Origin: DASSYK01 sp036258315
Lineage (GTDB): Bacteria; Actinomycetota; Thermoleophilia; Solirubrobacterales; 70-9
DNA: 14,562 nucleotides
Direction of reading: 5' to 3'
Assembly (NCBI GenBank): GCA_036258315.1
Contig: DATADX010000037.1
Coordinates: 1-14,562, forward strand
Shown here: in pieces, positions 6,826-13,233 of the stretch
Position numbering within the stretch: the stretch's first letter is position 1
How the letters are laid out: every line of letters begins with the position of its first letter
Made by a program: the position numbers and the translations under genes
The notes under the pieces: model-generated
Told to the model about the DNA's origin: nothing
Seen by the model: only the letters and a program-made list of their open reading frames with translations
Database searches by the model: none

Positions 6826-6911
6826 CGGAGCCTCAGCAGCCCCCACGCCCGCGTCGCAACCGCATATCCCGACGGCGAAGCCGGAGGGATGGGCGTTGAT
6901 GGCGAAGCCGT
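6826..6911 (-). repeat. Dispersed repeat, copy B, between divergent genes
   Basis: Read on the minus strand, this 86-base stretch matches the 87-base copy at 554-640 inside fbiC, with abrupt ends at acggcttcgcc (6911) and gctgaggctccg (6826). It contains GGCTTCGCC twice with the same 27-base period. It fills most of the 158-base space between the divergent npdG and dehydrogenase genes, with one promoter box outside each end. On the minus strand the copy is open in a frame reading HGFAINAHPSGFA, but that frame is short and not that of npdG. I see no sign that it is a gene. Confidence 0.8.
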
Positions 6912-6929
6912 GCACCGCGTGCGCCGAGA

Positions 6930-6935
6930 TAGGGT
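6930..6935 (+). promoter_or_regulatory. -10 box TAGGGT of the short-chain dehydrogenase (leaderless)
   Basis: TAGGGT is followed by seven bases and then ATG 6943, with no Shine-Dalgarno sequence. No good -35 is visible; the expected -35 position falls at the edge of repeat copy B. Confidence 0.55.
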
Positions 6936-6942
6936 GCAGCCG

Positions 6943-7680
6943 ATGCGTTTGGAGGGCCGAAGCGCTTTGGTCACAGGCGGCGCCGGCGGGATCGGCGCCG
7001 CGATCTCGCGGCGGCTCGCCGCCGAGGGGGCCGAGGTGACGATCGGCGACCTGAACGTGGGGGGCGCGAAGGAGGTCGCGGGGGAGATCTCCGCCGGGGT
7101 CGTCGAGCTCGACGTCACGGACCTGGCCTCGGTCGAGGCGGCGGTCGGGTCGATCGGAACGCTCGACATCCTGGTCAACAACGCCGGCACCGACGAGTTC
7201 GGGTTCTTCACGCAGACCACGCCGGAGCAGTGGGAGAAGGTGCTGGCCGTCAACCTGAACGGAGTCCTCAACTGCACGTACGCGGCGCTCCCCGGAATGC
7301 AGGAGGCTGGATACGGGCGGCTGGTCAACATCGCGTCGGAGGCGGGCAGGATCGGCTCGAAGGGATCGGCCGTCTACTCGGCCGCCAAGGGCGGCGTGAT
7401 CGCGTTCACCAAGGTGATGGCGAGGGAGAACGCCCGCTTCGGGATCAACGCGAACGGAATCGCCCCGGGTCCGATCGAGACGCCGCTGCTGATGGCGGCG
7501 CTCGAGCTCGGAGAGATCGGTGAGAAGATCATCGCGAACATGGAGGGGGGCACGCAGCTGCGGCGGATGGGGACTCCCGACGAGGTTGCGGCGGCGGTCG
7601 CCTTCCTCGCCTCCGACGACGCCTCCTACGTCACCGGCGAGGTCCTCGGCGTCTCCGGCGGGATGGGGATGGTCGGATGA
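6943..7680 (+). CDS. Short-chain dehydrogenase/reductase, BadH-like hydroxyacyl-CoA dehydrogenase
   Basis: A cytosolic NAD(P)-dependent oxidoreductase of 245 residues with a complete classical SDR site: TGGAGGIG (11-18), D36 at the end of the second strand (favouring NAD), NNAG (79-82), N104, S132, Y145 and K149. The stretches NNAGTDEFGFF, LPGM and VLGVSGG recall 2-hydroxycyclohexanecarboxyl-CoA dehydrogenase (BadH) more than fatty-acid FabG. A role on a hydroxyacyl-CoA is therefore inferred, supported by the overlapping CoA thioesterase gene. The start ATG 6943 follows a TAGGGT box at seven bases. An upstream in-frame start at 6889 lies inside repeat copy B and is rejected. The stop TGA overlaps the next gene's ATG (ATGA). 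Confidence 0.88.
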   Translation: MRLEGRSALVTGGAGGIGAAISRRLAAEGAEVTIGDLNVGGAKEVAGEISAGVVELDVTDLASVEAAVGSIGTLDILVNNAGTDEFGFFTQTTPEQWEKVLAVNLNGVLNCTYAALPGMQEAGYGRLVNIASEAGRIGSKGSAVYSAAKGGVIAFTKVMARENARFGINANGIAPGPIETPLLMAALELGEIGEKIIANMEGGTQLRRMGTPDEVAAAVAFLASDDASYVTGEVLGVSGGMGMVG

Positions 7681-8060
7681 CCCTCGAACCTGGGATCGAG
7701 CGGACGGACGAGTTCACCGTCGAGGGCCGGCTGGTCACCGATGTCGGCGGCACGATCGGAGCCAGCGTCCTCTCGACCCCGGGGATGATCGGGATGATGG
7801 AGGGAACGGCCGCGGCGCTCGCGTACGAGAACCTCCCCGACGGGAAGGCGACGGTCGGCTTCGAGGTCTGCGTTAAGCACGTCGCGGCCGCGGCGGAGGG
7901 GGCGACCTGCACCGTGACCGCGAGGCTGCGCGAGGTGGCCGACGAGCGCAAGCTGCGCTTCGACGTCGAGGTGAAGGAGGGCGAGCGTACGATCGGGGTC
8001 GGGACCCACGAGCGCCGGGCGATCGATGTCGGCGGCGTCAGGCGGGCCCAGGGCGATTAG
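7677..8060 (+). CDS. FlK-type hotdog thioesterase
   Basis: Predicted acyl-CoA thioesterase of the hotdog fold, 127 residues. It resembles the fluoroacetyl-CoA thioesterase FlK: STPGMIGMME (33-42), LPDGKATVGFEV (53-64), VKHVAAA (66-72) and the end pattern IGVGTHERR. Candidate catalytic residues T34, E42 and H68 have the same spacing (8 and 26 residues) as FlK T42, E50 and H76. Most FlK-like proteins in non-fluorinated metabolism have unknown acyl-CoA substrates, so specificity cannot be given. The ATG overlaps the dehydrogenase stop as ATGA, indicating translational coupling and probably a shared pathway. Confidence 0.82.
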   Translation: MTLEPGIERTDEFTVEGRLVTDVGGTIGASVLSTPGMIGMMEGTAAALAYENLPDGKATVGFEVCVKHVAAAAEGATCTVTARLREVADERKLRFDVEVKEGERTIGVGTHERRAIDVGGVRRAQGD

Positions 8061-8078
8061 TTTCCGCCCGCCGGGTAG

Positions 8079-8091
8079 TCCCTGTTAGGGA
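8079..8091 (+). promoter_or_regulatory. Possible promoter/hairpin upstream of the VOC gene
   Basis: TCCCT-GTT-AGGGA forms a small 5-bp stem, and its right half includes TAGGGA (8086-8091). That could serve as a -10 box and give a leader of about 23 bases. The stem is too weak to be a convincing terminator. Confidence 0.25.
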
Positions 8092-8108
8092 ACGAAGCGA
8101 TCACGACC

Positions 8109-8114
8109 AAGGAG
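8109..8114 (+). promoter_or_regulatory. Strong Shine-Dalgarno of the VOC gene
   Basis: AAGGAG, six bases before ATG 8121. It fixes the start and contrasts with neighbouring genes that have no Shine-Dalgarno sequence. Confidence 0.7.
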
Positions 8115-8120
8115 TGAACG

Positions 8121-8501
8121 ATGCTTGCTGACAGCCATGCGTACAGCGGCTTCGCCGTGGACGACATCGGCAAGGCCCGGGAGTTCTACGGAGACACGCT
8201 CGGACTGAAGGTGACGACGCTCGACGAGGAGAATGGCTTGATCCAGCTCGAGCTGGCCGGAGACCGGCCCACCCTGATCTACCTGAAGCCGGATTTCGAG
8301 CCCGCGACCTACACGGTGCTCAACTTCCCCGTGCCGGACGTGAAGAAGGCCGTCGACGAGCTGACCGCAGAGGGCGTTGAGCTCGAGCGCTACGACGGCT
8401 TCGAGCAGGACGAGCGCGGCATCGCCGACGGGCCCGGGGGCGGCATCGCCTGGTTCAAGGACCCGGCCGGGAACATCCTCTCGATCCACGGCGAGGAGTA
8501 G
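8121..8501 (+). CDS. VOC-superfamily (glyoxalase/bleomycin-resistance fold) protein
   Basis: A single VOC module of 126 residues beginning HAYSGFAVDDIGKAREFYGDTLGL (split here: H6-F11, then the DDIGKAREFY helix at 14-23). It continues with a paired-strand half ending DPAGNILSIHGEE (114-126), the usual VOC end. Such proteins range from glyoxalase and methylmalonyl-CoA epimerase to dioxygenases and resistance proteins. I cannot assign metal ligands or a substrate. The start is set by AAGGAG at 8109. The gene is followed after 36 bases by the lyase gene, which appears to have its own promoter. Confidence 0.82.
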   Translation: MLADSHAYSGFAVDDIGKAREFYGDTLGLKVTTLDEENGLIQLELAGDRPTLIYLKPDFEPATYTVLNFPVPDVKKAVDELTAEGVELERYDGFEQDERGIADGPGGGIAWFKDPAGNILSIHGEE

Positions 8502-8524
8502 CCGGACGGCGGATGCCCTCGCAC

Positions 8525-8530
8525 TAGGCT
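8525..8530 (+). promoter_or_regulatory. -10 box TAGGCT of the lyase gene (leaderless)
   Basis: TAGGCT followed by seven bases and GTG 8538, with no Shine-Dalgarno sequence. This is the same arrangement as at 6930 and 6792. Confidence 0.5.
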
Positions 8531-8537
8531 TCCGGGG

Positions 8538-9458
8538 GTGTCCGGCTCAATCCCAGATTCGGTCCGCATCAGGGAGGTCGGCCCCCGCGACGGGTTTCAG
8601 AACGAGCCCGAGGTGATCGCGACCGAGGACAAGCTGCGCCTGATCGGGATGCTCGCCGACGCCGGCCTGACCCGGATCGAGGTGACCGCGTTCGTGCGGC
8701 CCGACGTGATCCCCCAGCTCGCCGACGCGACCGAGGTGCTCGGCGCCTTGGAGCCTCGCGAAGGGGTCGCCTACTCGGTCCTGATCCCGAACCGAAAGGG
8801 GCTCGAGAACGCGCTGTCCCTGATCGATCGCTTCCAGGAGGCCAACTTCTTCCTCTCCGCGTCGGAGACGCATAACCGCAGGAACGTCAACAGCTCGATT
8901 GCGGAGTCGCTCGCCGACCTCGAGGGCACCATTGCTCTCGGCTCAGAGGCGGGGCTGCGGTGCGAGGGCGTGATCTCGACCAGCTTCGGCTGTCCCTACG
9001 AGGGCGAGGTGCCCGCTGACCGCGTCTTCGCGATCGCTCGGCAGCTGGCGGAGTTCGGCTGCGCGGAGGTCGGGTTCGGCGACACCACCGGGATGGCGAA
9101 CCCGCGCCAGGTCCGGGAGTTCTTCGACCGCGCCCGGGACGAGCTCGCCGAGGTCGAGCTGACCGCGCACTTCCACAACACCCGCGGCCAGGGCCTCGCC
9201 AACGCGCTCGCGGCGCTCGAGGCGGGGGTTGACTCGTTCGAGAGCAGCTTCGGCGAGCTCGGCGGATGCCCGGTGCCGCCCGGGGCGACGGGCAACATCT
9301 CGACCGAGGATCTCGTCTCGATGCTCGAGGAGATGGGGGTCGAGACCGGGGTGGACCTCCCGAGGCTGATCGACGCCTCCACCGAGGCGCAGCGGGTGCT
9401 CGGCCGCCCCCTCGGCGCGCACGTGCTCACGGCCGGCCCGGTCGACTGGCACAGGTAG
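8538..9458 (+). CDS. Hydroxymethylglutaryl-CoA lyase family protein
   Basis: A DRE-TIM metallolyase of 306 residues, predicted to cleave 3-hydroxy-3-methylglutaryl-CoA, or a related 3-hydroxyacyl-CoA, to acetyl-CoA and a keto acid; in leucine breakdown this is the final step. Visible are IREVGPRDGFQNE (11-23, catalytic R17 and metal D18), TSFGCPYEG (148-156), GFGDTTGMANP (179-189), metal ligands H211 and H213 in HFHNTRGQG, and the glycine-rich loop GELGGCPVPPGATGN (239-253) with C244. The usual YAPG/YAKG after GGCP is VPPG here, a mild departure. GTG 8538 follows a TAGGCT box by seven bases. Its stop TAG forms part of the next gene's -10 box. Confidence 0.9.
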   Translation: MSGSIPDSVRIREVGPRDGFQNEPEVIATEDKLRLIGMLADAGLTRIEVTAFVRPDVIPQLADATEVLGALEPREGVAYSVLIPNRKGLENALSLIDRFQEANFFLSASETHNRRNVNSSIAESLADLEGTIALGSEAGLRCEGVISTSFGCPYEGEVPADRVFAIARQLAEFGCAEVGFGDTTGMANPRQVREFFDRARDELAEVELTAHFHNTRGQGLANALAALEAGVDSFESSFGELGGCPVPPGATGNISTEDLVSMLEEMGVETGVDLPRLIDASTEAQRVLGRPLGAHVLTAGPVDWHR

Positions 9459-9461
9459 GCT
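9456..9461 (+). promoter_or_regulatory. -10 box TAGGCT of the SnoaL-like gene, overlapping the lyase stop codon
   Basis: TAGGCT, then six bases, then ATG 9468. The TAG of this box is also the stop codon of the upstream lyase gene. No Shine-Dalgarno sequence is present. Confidence 0.45.
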
Positions 9462-9467
9462 GCCGCA

Positions 9468-9848
9468 ATGAAGAGCGACCGCTTCCGCGCCGCCGCCGAG
9501 GCCAAGGACTTCTCCGCGATCGACGAGCTGTTCGCCGAGGACGTCAGGTTCCGCAGCCCCGTCGTGTTCAAGCCGTACGAGGGGCGCCAGGCGGTGGCGG
9601 TGCTGCTGACGGCGGTCGGCCAGGTGTTCGAGGACTTCCGCTACACCGAGCAGACCGAGACCGGCGAGACCGCGGCGCTCGCGTTCAGCGCCCGGGTCGG
9701 CGATCGCGACCTCGATGGCATCGACCTGCTGCGCTTCGACGGCGACGGCAAGGTCCGGGAGATGGCCGTCTACGTGCGGCCGCTGAGCGGGGTCAACGCC
9801 CTCGCCGAGGCGATGCAGCGCAAGCTCGCCGAGGCTTCCGCGTGCTGA
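9468..9848 (+). CDS. SnoaL-like / NTF2-fold protein
   Basis: A small alpha+beta cone-fold protein of 126 residues with the usual SnoaL-like layout: an N-terminal helix (FRAAAEAKDFSAIDELFAED, 6-25), VRFRSPV, the helix and strands around VFEDFRYTEQ, and the final strand GIDLLRFDGDGKVREMAV. Members include polyketide cyclases, isomerases and limonene epoxide hydrolase-like enzymes, but most bacterial ones are uncharacterised. No catalytic set can be assigned. It is probably transcribed from a leaderless start just after the lyase gene, and it converges on the sulfatase gene with 25 bases between them. Confidence 0.75.
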   Translation: MKSDRFRAAAEAKDFSAIDELFAEDVRFRSPVVFKPYEGRQAVAVLLTAVGQVFEDFRYTEQTETGETAALAFSARVGDRDLDGIDLLRFDGDGKVREMAVYVRPLSGVNALAEAMQRKLAEASAC

Positions 9849-9873
9849 GTCCGCCCGGGGGCCGCCGCCGGCG

Positions 9874-11415
9874 CTAGGGGCAGGCGAGCCCGGCGCAGGT
9901 TCGGATCTGGGAGAGCTGCGTCGCGAGCTGGCTTCGGATCGAGGTGTGGGCCGGGTCGGCGTGAAGGCTGTCCAGCTGGAAGGGGTCGGCAGCGAGGTCG
10001 TAGAGCTCGGGCGTCTCATCCGGGCCGTTGTCGAGGTAAACCCAGCTGCCGCTCAGGATGCCCGCCGAGTTGTTGTGGACGTTGCTCTCGAACAGGAGGC
10101 GCCGCGCCGCGCCGTAGCCCGCGTTCGCCGCGACGGGGACCAGCGAGCGCCCGTCCACGGCCAGGCCGGGGATCACACCGGCCAGCTCGGCGATCGTCGG
10201 CGCCAGGTCGACGTTGCTGACCGGCTGGTGGCGGACGACGCCGGCCGGGAACGCGGGGCCGCGCACGATCAGCGGCACCCGCAACGCCTCCTCGTACAGG
10301 TAGTTCTTGAACAGCAGCCGGTGAGCTCCCAGCAGCAGGCCGTTGTCCGAGGTGAAGAAGATGTAGGTCTTGCCCTTGTCGCCGGCCTTCCTGAGCCTGC
10401 CGACGATCCGCTTCACCGCCTCGTCGACGGCGAGCAGGCTCTCGAGGCGGCCGCGGTAACGCAGGTCGATGTCCGCCTTGTCCTCGCTCGAGAGGCGCGG
10501 GTTCTCCGCGACCTGCTCCGGCTTGTCGCTGACGTCCGCCTCGTCGAAGTTGGGGGTCCGCGGCGCCGTCACGGATTCGTAGCGCCCGAGGTGGCGCAGC
10601 GCCGGCTCGGGGTCCCGGGTCGCGCCGATCGGCCGGCCGGCCTCACCGTGGGGAGCGGTCGGCGTGAACCAGAGGAAGAACGGCTTCGGGCGGGGCGCCC
10701 GCCGCTTCACGAACGCGATCGCCTTCGAGGCGAGCACGTCCGTGACGTAGTTCTTCGGGCCCCGCTTGTAGTAGCGAACCCTGCCGTTCTCGTTCAGCTT
10801 GTACTTGTAGCGGCGCTGGTCGAGCCCTCCCGTGAGCCCGTACCACTCGCTCCATCCGGGCGGGATCTCCTTCGCGTCCGAGACCGGCTCGAGGAGCCCG
10901 TCCTCGATCCCGTACCCGTTCAGGTACTTGCCGACCAGCGCCGTGCGGTAGCCGGAGGACCGCAGCCAGACCGGGAGCGTGTTGGCGTGGTCGAGGCCGT
11001 TGTAGCCGTTCGGCAGCTCGGTCGAGAAGACGCCGTGGTTGTGCGAGTACTGCCCGGTCAGGAAGGTCGCTCGCGACGGGCAGCAGAGCGGGAACGAGAC
11101 GTAGCTGTTGTCGAAGGTGGTTCCACGGCCGCCGAGCAGCCGGACCGTGGTCTCGAGCCCCAGCATCGACTCGTTCTGGTCGTCGGTCATCACGACGATC
11201 ACGTTGGGACGCTTCTGGGCGCGGTTGGCCCGCCGCATCTTGCGGAGCCGCTGCTCGCGGCGCTCCGCCTTCGCCGGCCCCGGGTCGCTCGGGGGGCCCG
11301 CGGCGGCGGCCGCGCGCGCGCTCGGTGCGGACGTGCCCGGCCCGAGGCAGGCCAGCAGGCAGAGCGCCAGCAAAGCCGCGCCGAGCGAAGCTCCCAGATG
11401 TCTGCCGGTCAACAT
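9874..11415 (-). CDS. Secreted, probably lipid-anchored sulfatase (N-acetylglucosamine-6-sulfatase-like)
   Basis: Hydrolyses a sulfate ester, probably outside the cell; substrate unknown. The product is 513 residues. The N-terminus has a hydrophobic segment (7-23) ending in a lipobox L20-L21-A22-C23, then an Ala/Pro-rich and strongly basic linker (about 30-69). The sulfatase domain starts at PNVIVVMTDDQ (70-80; metal D78, D79). The formylglycine motif C111-C-P-S-R115 is intact, followed by TGQYSHNHGV. GKYLNGYG (162-169), H256, FTSDNG (354-359; D357, N358) and K370 complete the active-site set. The overall look is closest to G6S/iduronate-type sulfatases. ATG 11415 is preceded by GAGG at a good distance. 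Activity requires a formylglycine-generating enzyme, not present in the window. Confidence 0.9.
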   Translation of the reverse strand: MLTGRHLGASLGAALLALCLLACLGPGTSAPSARAAAAAGPPSDPGPAKAERREQRLRKMRRANRAQKRPNVIVVMTDDQNESMLGLETTVRLLGGRGTTFDNSYVSFPLCCPSRATFLTGQYSHNHGVFSTELPNGYNGLDHANTLPVWLRSSGYRTALVGKYLNGYGIEDGLLEPVSDAKEIPPGWSEWYGLTGGLDQRRYKYKLNENGRVRYYKRGPKNYVTDVLASKAIAFVKRRAPRPKPFFLWFTPTAPHGEAGRPIGATRDPEPALRHLGRYESVTAPRTPNFDEADVSDKPEQVAENPRLSSEDKADIDLRYRGRLESLLAVDEAVKRIVGRLRKAGDKGKTYIFFTSDNGLLLGAHRLLFKNYLYEEALRVPLIVRGPAFPAGVVRHQPVSNVDLAPTIAELAGVIPGLAVDGRSLVPVAANAGYGAARRLLFESNVHNNSAGILSGSWVYLDNGPDETPELYDLAADPFQLDSLHADPAHTSIRSQLATQLSQIRTCAGLACP

Positions 11416-11520
11416 CGCCTACCTCAACACTCCTATGGCGCCCCTGTCGCGCCGCTCCATCCCCGGATCAGTGCGCACGAGGGTAGCGAGGGCGCGGGAG
11501 CGATCCGGCAATCAGTCCTC

Positions 11521-11526
11521 TAGGCT
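11521..11526 (+). promoter_or_regulatory. Possible -10 box TAGGCT upstream of the 3-hydroxyacyl-CoA dehydrogenase
   Basis: TAGGCT lies 45 bases before ATG 11572, which would give a leader of roughly 38 bases carrying GGAGGG (11555-11560) as Shine-Dalgarno. No convincing -35 is visible. The 156-base divergent gap to the sulfatase (11416-11571) holds nothing else I can support. Confidence 0.35.
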
Positions 11527-11571
11527 CCGCGACCGTCGCTGGCAACCGCCAAACGGAGGGATCGGACCGGG

Positions 11572-12447
11572 ATGGAGATCAGCAAGGTCGGAGTGCTGGG
11601 CTGCGGGATCATGGGCCACGGGATCACCCAGATCTGCGCCCAGAACGGCTGGGACGTCGTCGTGCGCGAGGTCGACCAGGAGCGGCTCGACAAGGGCATC
11701 GCCAGGATCGAGAAGCAGCTCGCGAAGGCGGTCGACAAGGACAAGCTCGAGCAGGCCGACGCCGACGCGATCAGGGCCCGGATCACCCCGACGCTCGACT
11801 ACGCGGACCTCGCCGACTGCGACCTCGTGATCGAGGCGATCACCGAGGACCTCGACGGCAAGCTGGAGATGTGGCGGGAGGTGGACGGCGTGGCCAAGGA
11901 CGACGCCTTCTTCGCGACCAACACCTCCTCGCTCTCCGTTGCGGACCAGGCCGCAGCGACCAAGCGGGCCGATCGGTTCCTCGGCCTGCACTTCTTCAAT
12001 CCCGCCCAGGTGATGCCGCTGCTGGAGGTCGTGAGGGCGGAGGCCACGAGCGATGAGGCCTACGACCTCGGCTTCGCGGTCGGCGAGAAGCTGGACAAGA
12101 CGACGGTCGCCGCCGGCGACAACCGCGGGTTCATCGTCAACCGTCTGCTCATTCCCTACATGCTCGACGCGGTCCGAGCCCACGAGCAAGGCGTCGGCTC
12201 GATCGAGGACATCGACCGCGGGATGATGGCGGGCGCCAGCCACCCGATGGGACCGCTGACGCTGGCGGACTTCGTCGGACTCGACACCCTCGTCTCGATC
12301 TCAGAGGTGATGGTCCACGCCTACGGCGAGGAGCGGTTCGCCGCTCCCGACAGCCTCAGGTCGATGGTCGCTGCAGGAGACTTTGGAAGGAAGTCAGGTA
12401 AGGGGTTCTACGATTACTCGGGAGAGAAGCCAGTCCCAGTCGACTAG
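11572..12447 (+). CDS. hbd: 3-hydroxybutyryl-CoA dehydrogenase family protein
   Basis: NAD(P)-dependent interconversion of 3-hydroxyacyl-CoA and 3-oxoacyl-CoA, used in beta-oxidation or butyrate-type metabolism. The product is 291 residues, the usual single-chain length (Hbd/PaaH type). The Rossmann motif is G10-C-G12-I-M-G15. Catalytic candidates S119 (ATNTSS), H140 (LHFFNPA), E152 (PLLEVV) and N190 (GFIVNRLL) keep the spacing of the human enzyme (S137, H158, E170, N208). The C-terminal domain contains HPMGPLTLADFVGLD and the GKGFYDY ending. The start is supported by GGAGGG at 11555. The stop codon overlaps the Shine-Dalgarno of the following DivIVA-like gene, eight bases before its ATG. Confidence 0.93.
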   Translation: MEISKVGVLGCGIMGHGITQICAQNGWDVVVREVDQERLDKGIARIEKQLAKAVDKDKLEQADADAIRARITPTLDYADLADCDLVIEAITEDLDGKLEMWREVDGVAKDDAFFATNTSSLSVADQAAATKRADRFLGLHFFNPAQVMPLLEVVRAEATSDEAYDLGFAVGEKLDKTTVAAGDNRGFIVNRLLIPYMLDAVRAHEQGVGSIEDIDRGMMAGASHPMGPLTLADFVGLDTLVSISEVMVHAYGEERFAAPDSLRSMVAAGDFGRKSGKGFYDYSGEKPVPVD

Positions 12448-12451
12448 GAGG
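12446..12451 (+). promoter_or_regulatory. Shine-Dalgarno AGGAGG overlapping the dehydrogenase stop
   Basis: The TAG stop at 12445-12447 runs into AGGAGG, four bases before ATG 12456. This near-consensus site fixes the start of the DivIVA-like gene and implies coupled translation. Confidence 0.7.
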
Positions 12452-12455
12452 GCTC

Positions 12456-13208
12456 ATGGGCGTTGACCAGACCAGCCTCGACCGGATCCGCAACGCGACG
12501 TTTCCGTCGGCGCGACGGGGCTACGACAAGCACGAGGTCGAGAAGTTCCTGGACCGCCTCGCCGACTGGCTCGAGACCGGGGGCGGCGACGAGTCGCGCT
12601 CCGAGACGGTCAAGCGCGAGCTCCAGCGCGTAGGCGAACGGACCGGGGCGATTCTCGCGCAGGCCGAGGAGAGCGCCCAGCAGATCCGGGGCGAGGCCGA
12701 GGAGGAGGCGCGGACGACGATCACCGAGGCCAACGCCGGCGTCGCCGCGAGCCGCGCCGAGGCGGATGAGTACGCGCAGGAGACACGCTCGGGCGCCGAC
12801 GCCTACGCCGAGCAGACACGGGCCGCCGGCGATCAGCACGCGGCCCAAAGCCGCGCCGAGGCGGAGCGCCAGGCCGAGCAGATGGTGGCGGAGGCGGAGG
12901 CCCAGGCCAGGCGGATCGTCGCGGAGGGCACGCAGCGGCGCGAGGACATCGAGGCCGTGATCGGCGATCTCGTCACCCGGCGCGACGAGGTCCTCGCCGA
13001 CGTCGAGGAGCTGAGCGCGAAGCTGACGGACGCGGTCGCCGAGCACCGCCCCGCACAGGGATCGGATCCGTTCGCCGAGCCTGGCGAACTCGACCCGGCC
13101 GAGCGCGAGGCGGGTGACGAGGAAGAGCCGGTCGAGGAGCAGGACGAGACCGACGAGCACGTGCTGGTCCAGGGCGACTTCGGGGAGCCGGAGGAGGAGC
13201 GCTCCTGA
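12456..13208 (+). CDS. DivIVA-domain coiled-coil protein
   Basis: A 250-residue protein whose N-terminus (about 8-40, with IRNATFPSARRGYDKHEVEKF split as IRNATFPSARR and GYDKHEVEKFLDRL) matches the DivIVA lipid-binding domain. It is followed by a long Glu/Ala/Arg-rich coiled coil (about 50-185), in which AEA/AEE-type heptads repeat, and an acidic tail (about 200-250). DivIVA proteins bind curved membrane and recruit division or polar-growth machinery at the cytosolic face. This one lacks a clear second DivIVA signature, so it could be a DivIVA-like scaffold (SepIVA or Wag31 relatives) and not the main polar protein. It is translationally coupled to a fatty-acyl-CoA enzyme and precedes a carboxylase subunit, an unusual context. 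Confidence 0.82.
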   Translation: MGVDQTSLDRIRNATFPSARRGYDKHEVEKFLDRLADWLETGGGDESRSETVKRELQRVGERTGAILAQAEESAQQIRGEAEEEARTTITEANAGVAASRAEADEYAQETRSGADAYAEQTRAAGDQHAAQSRAEAERQAEQMVAEAEAQARRIVAEGTQRREDIEAVIGDLVTRRDEVLADVEELSAKLTDAVAEHRPAQGSDPFAEPGELDPAEREAGDEEEPVEEQDETDEHVLVQGDFGEPEEERS

Positions 13209-13233
13209 GCCTCCCGGCTCGATGAGCTCCTAG

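Noticed and set aside
6889..6942. Upstream in-frame start for the short-chain dehydrogenase
   Set aside because: It lies inside repeat copy B and would add residues not seen in the family; ATG 6943 follows a TAGGGT box and begins at the normal family N-terminus.
9849..9873. Terminator between the convergent SnoaL-like and sulfatase genes
   Set aside because: The 25-base gap is GC-rich with short palindromic pieces but no clear stem followed by a T-run on either strand.
9946..11523. Long plus-strand open frame opposite the sulfatase gene
   Set aside because: The sulfatase has full active-site motifs; the opposing translation is Val/Arg/Glu-rich without domains.
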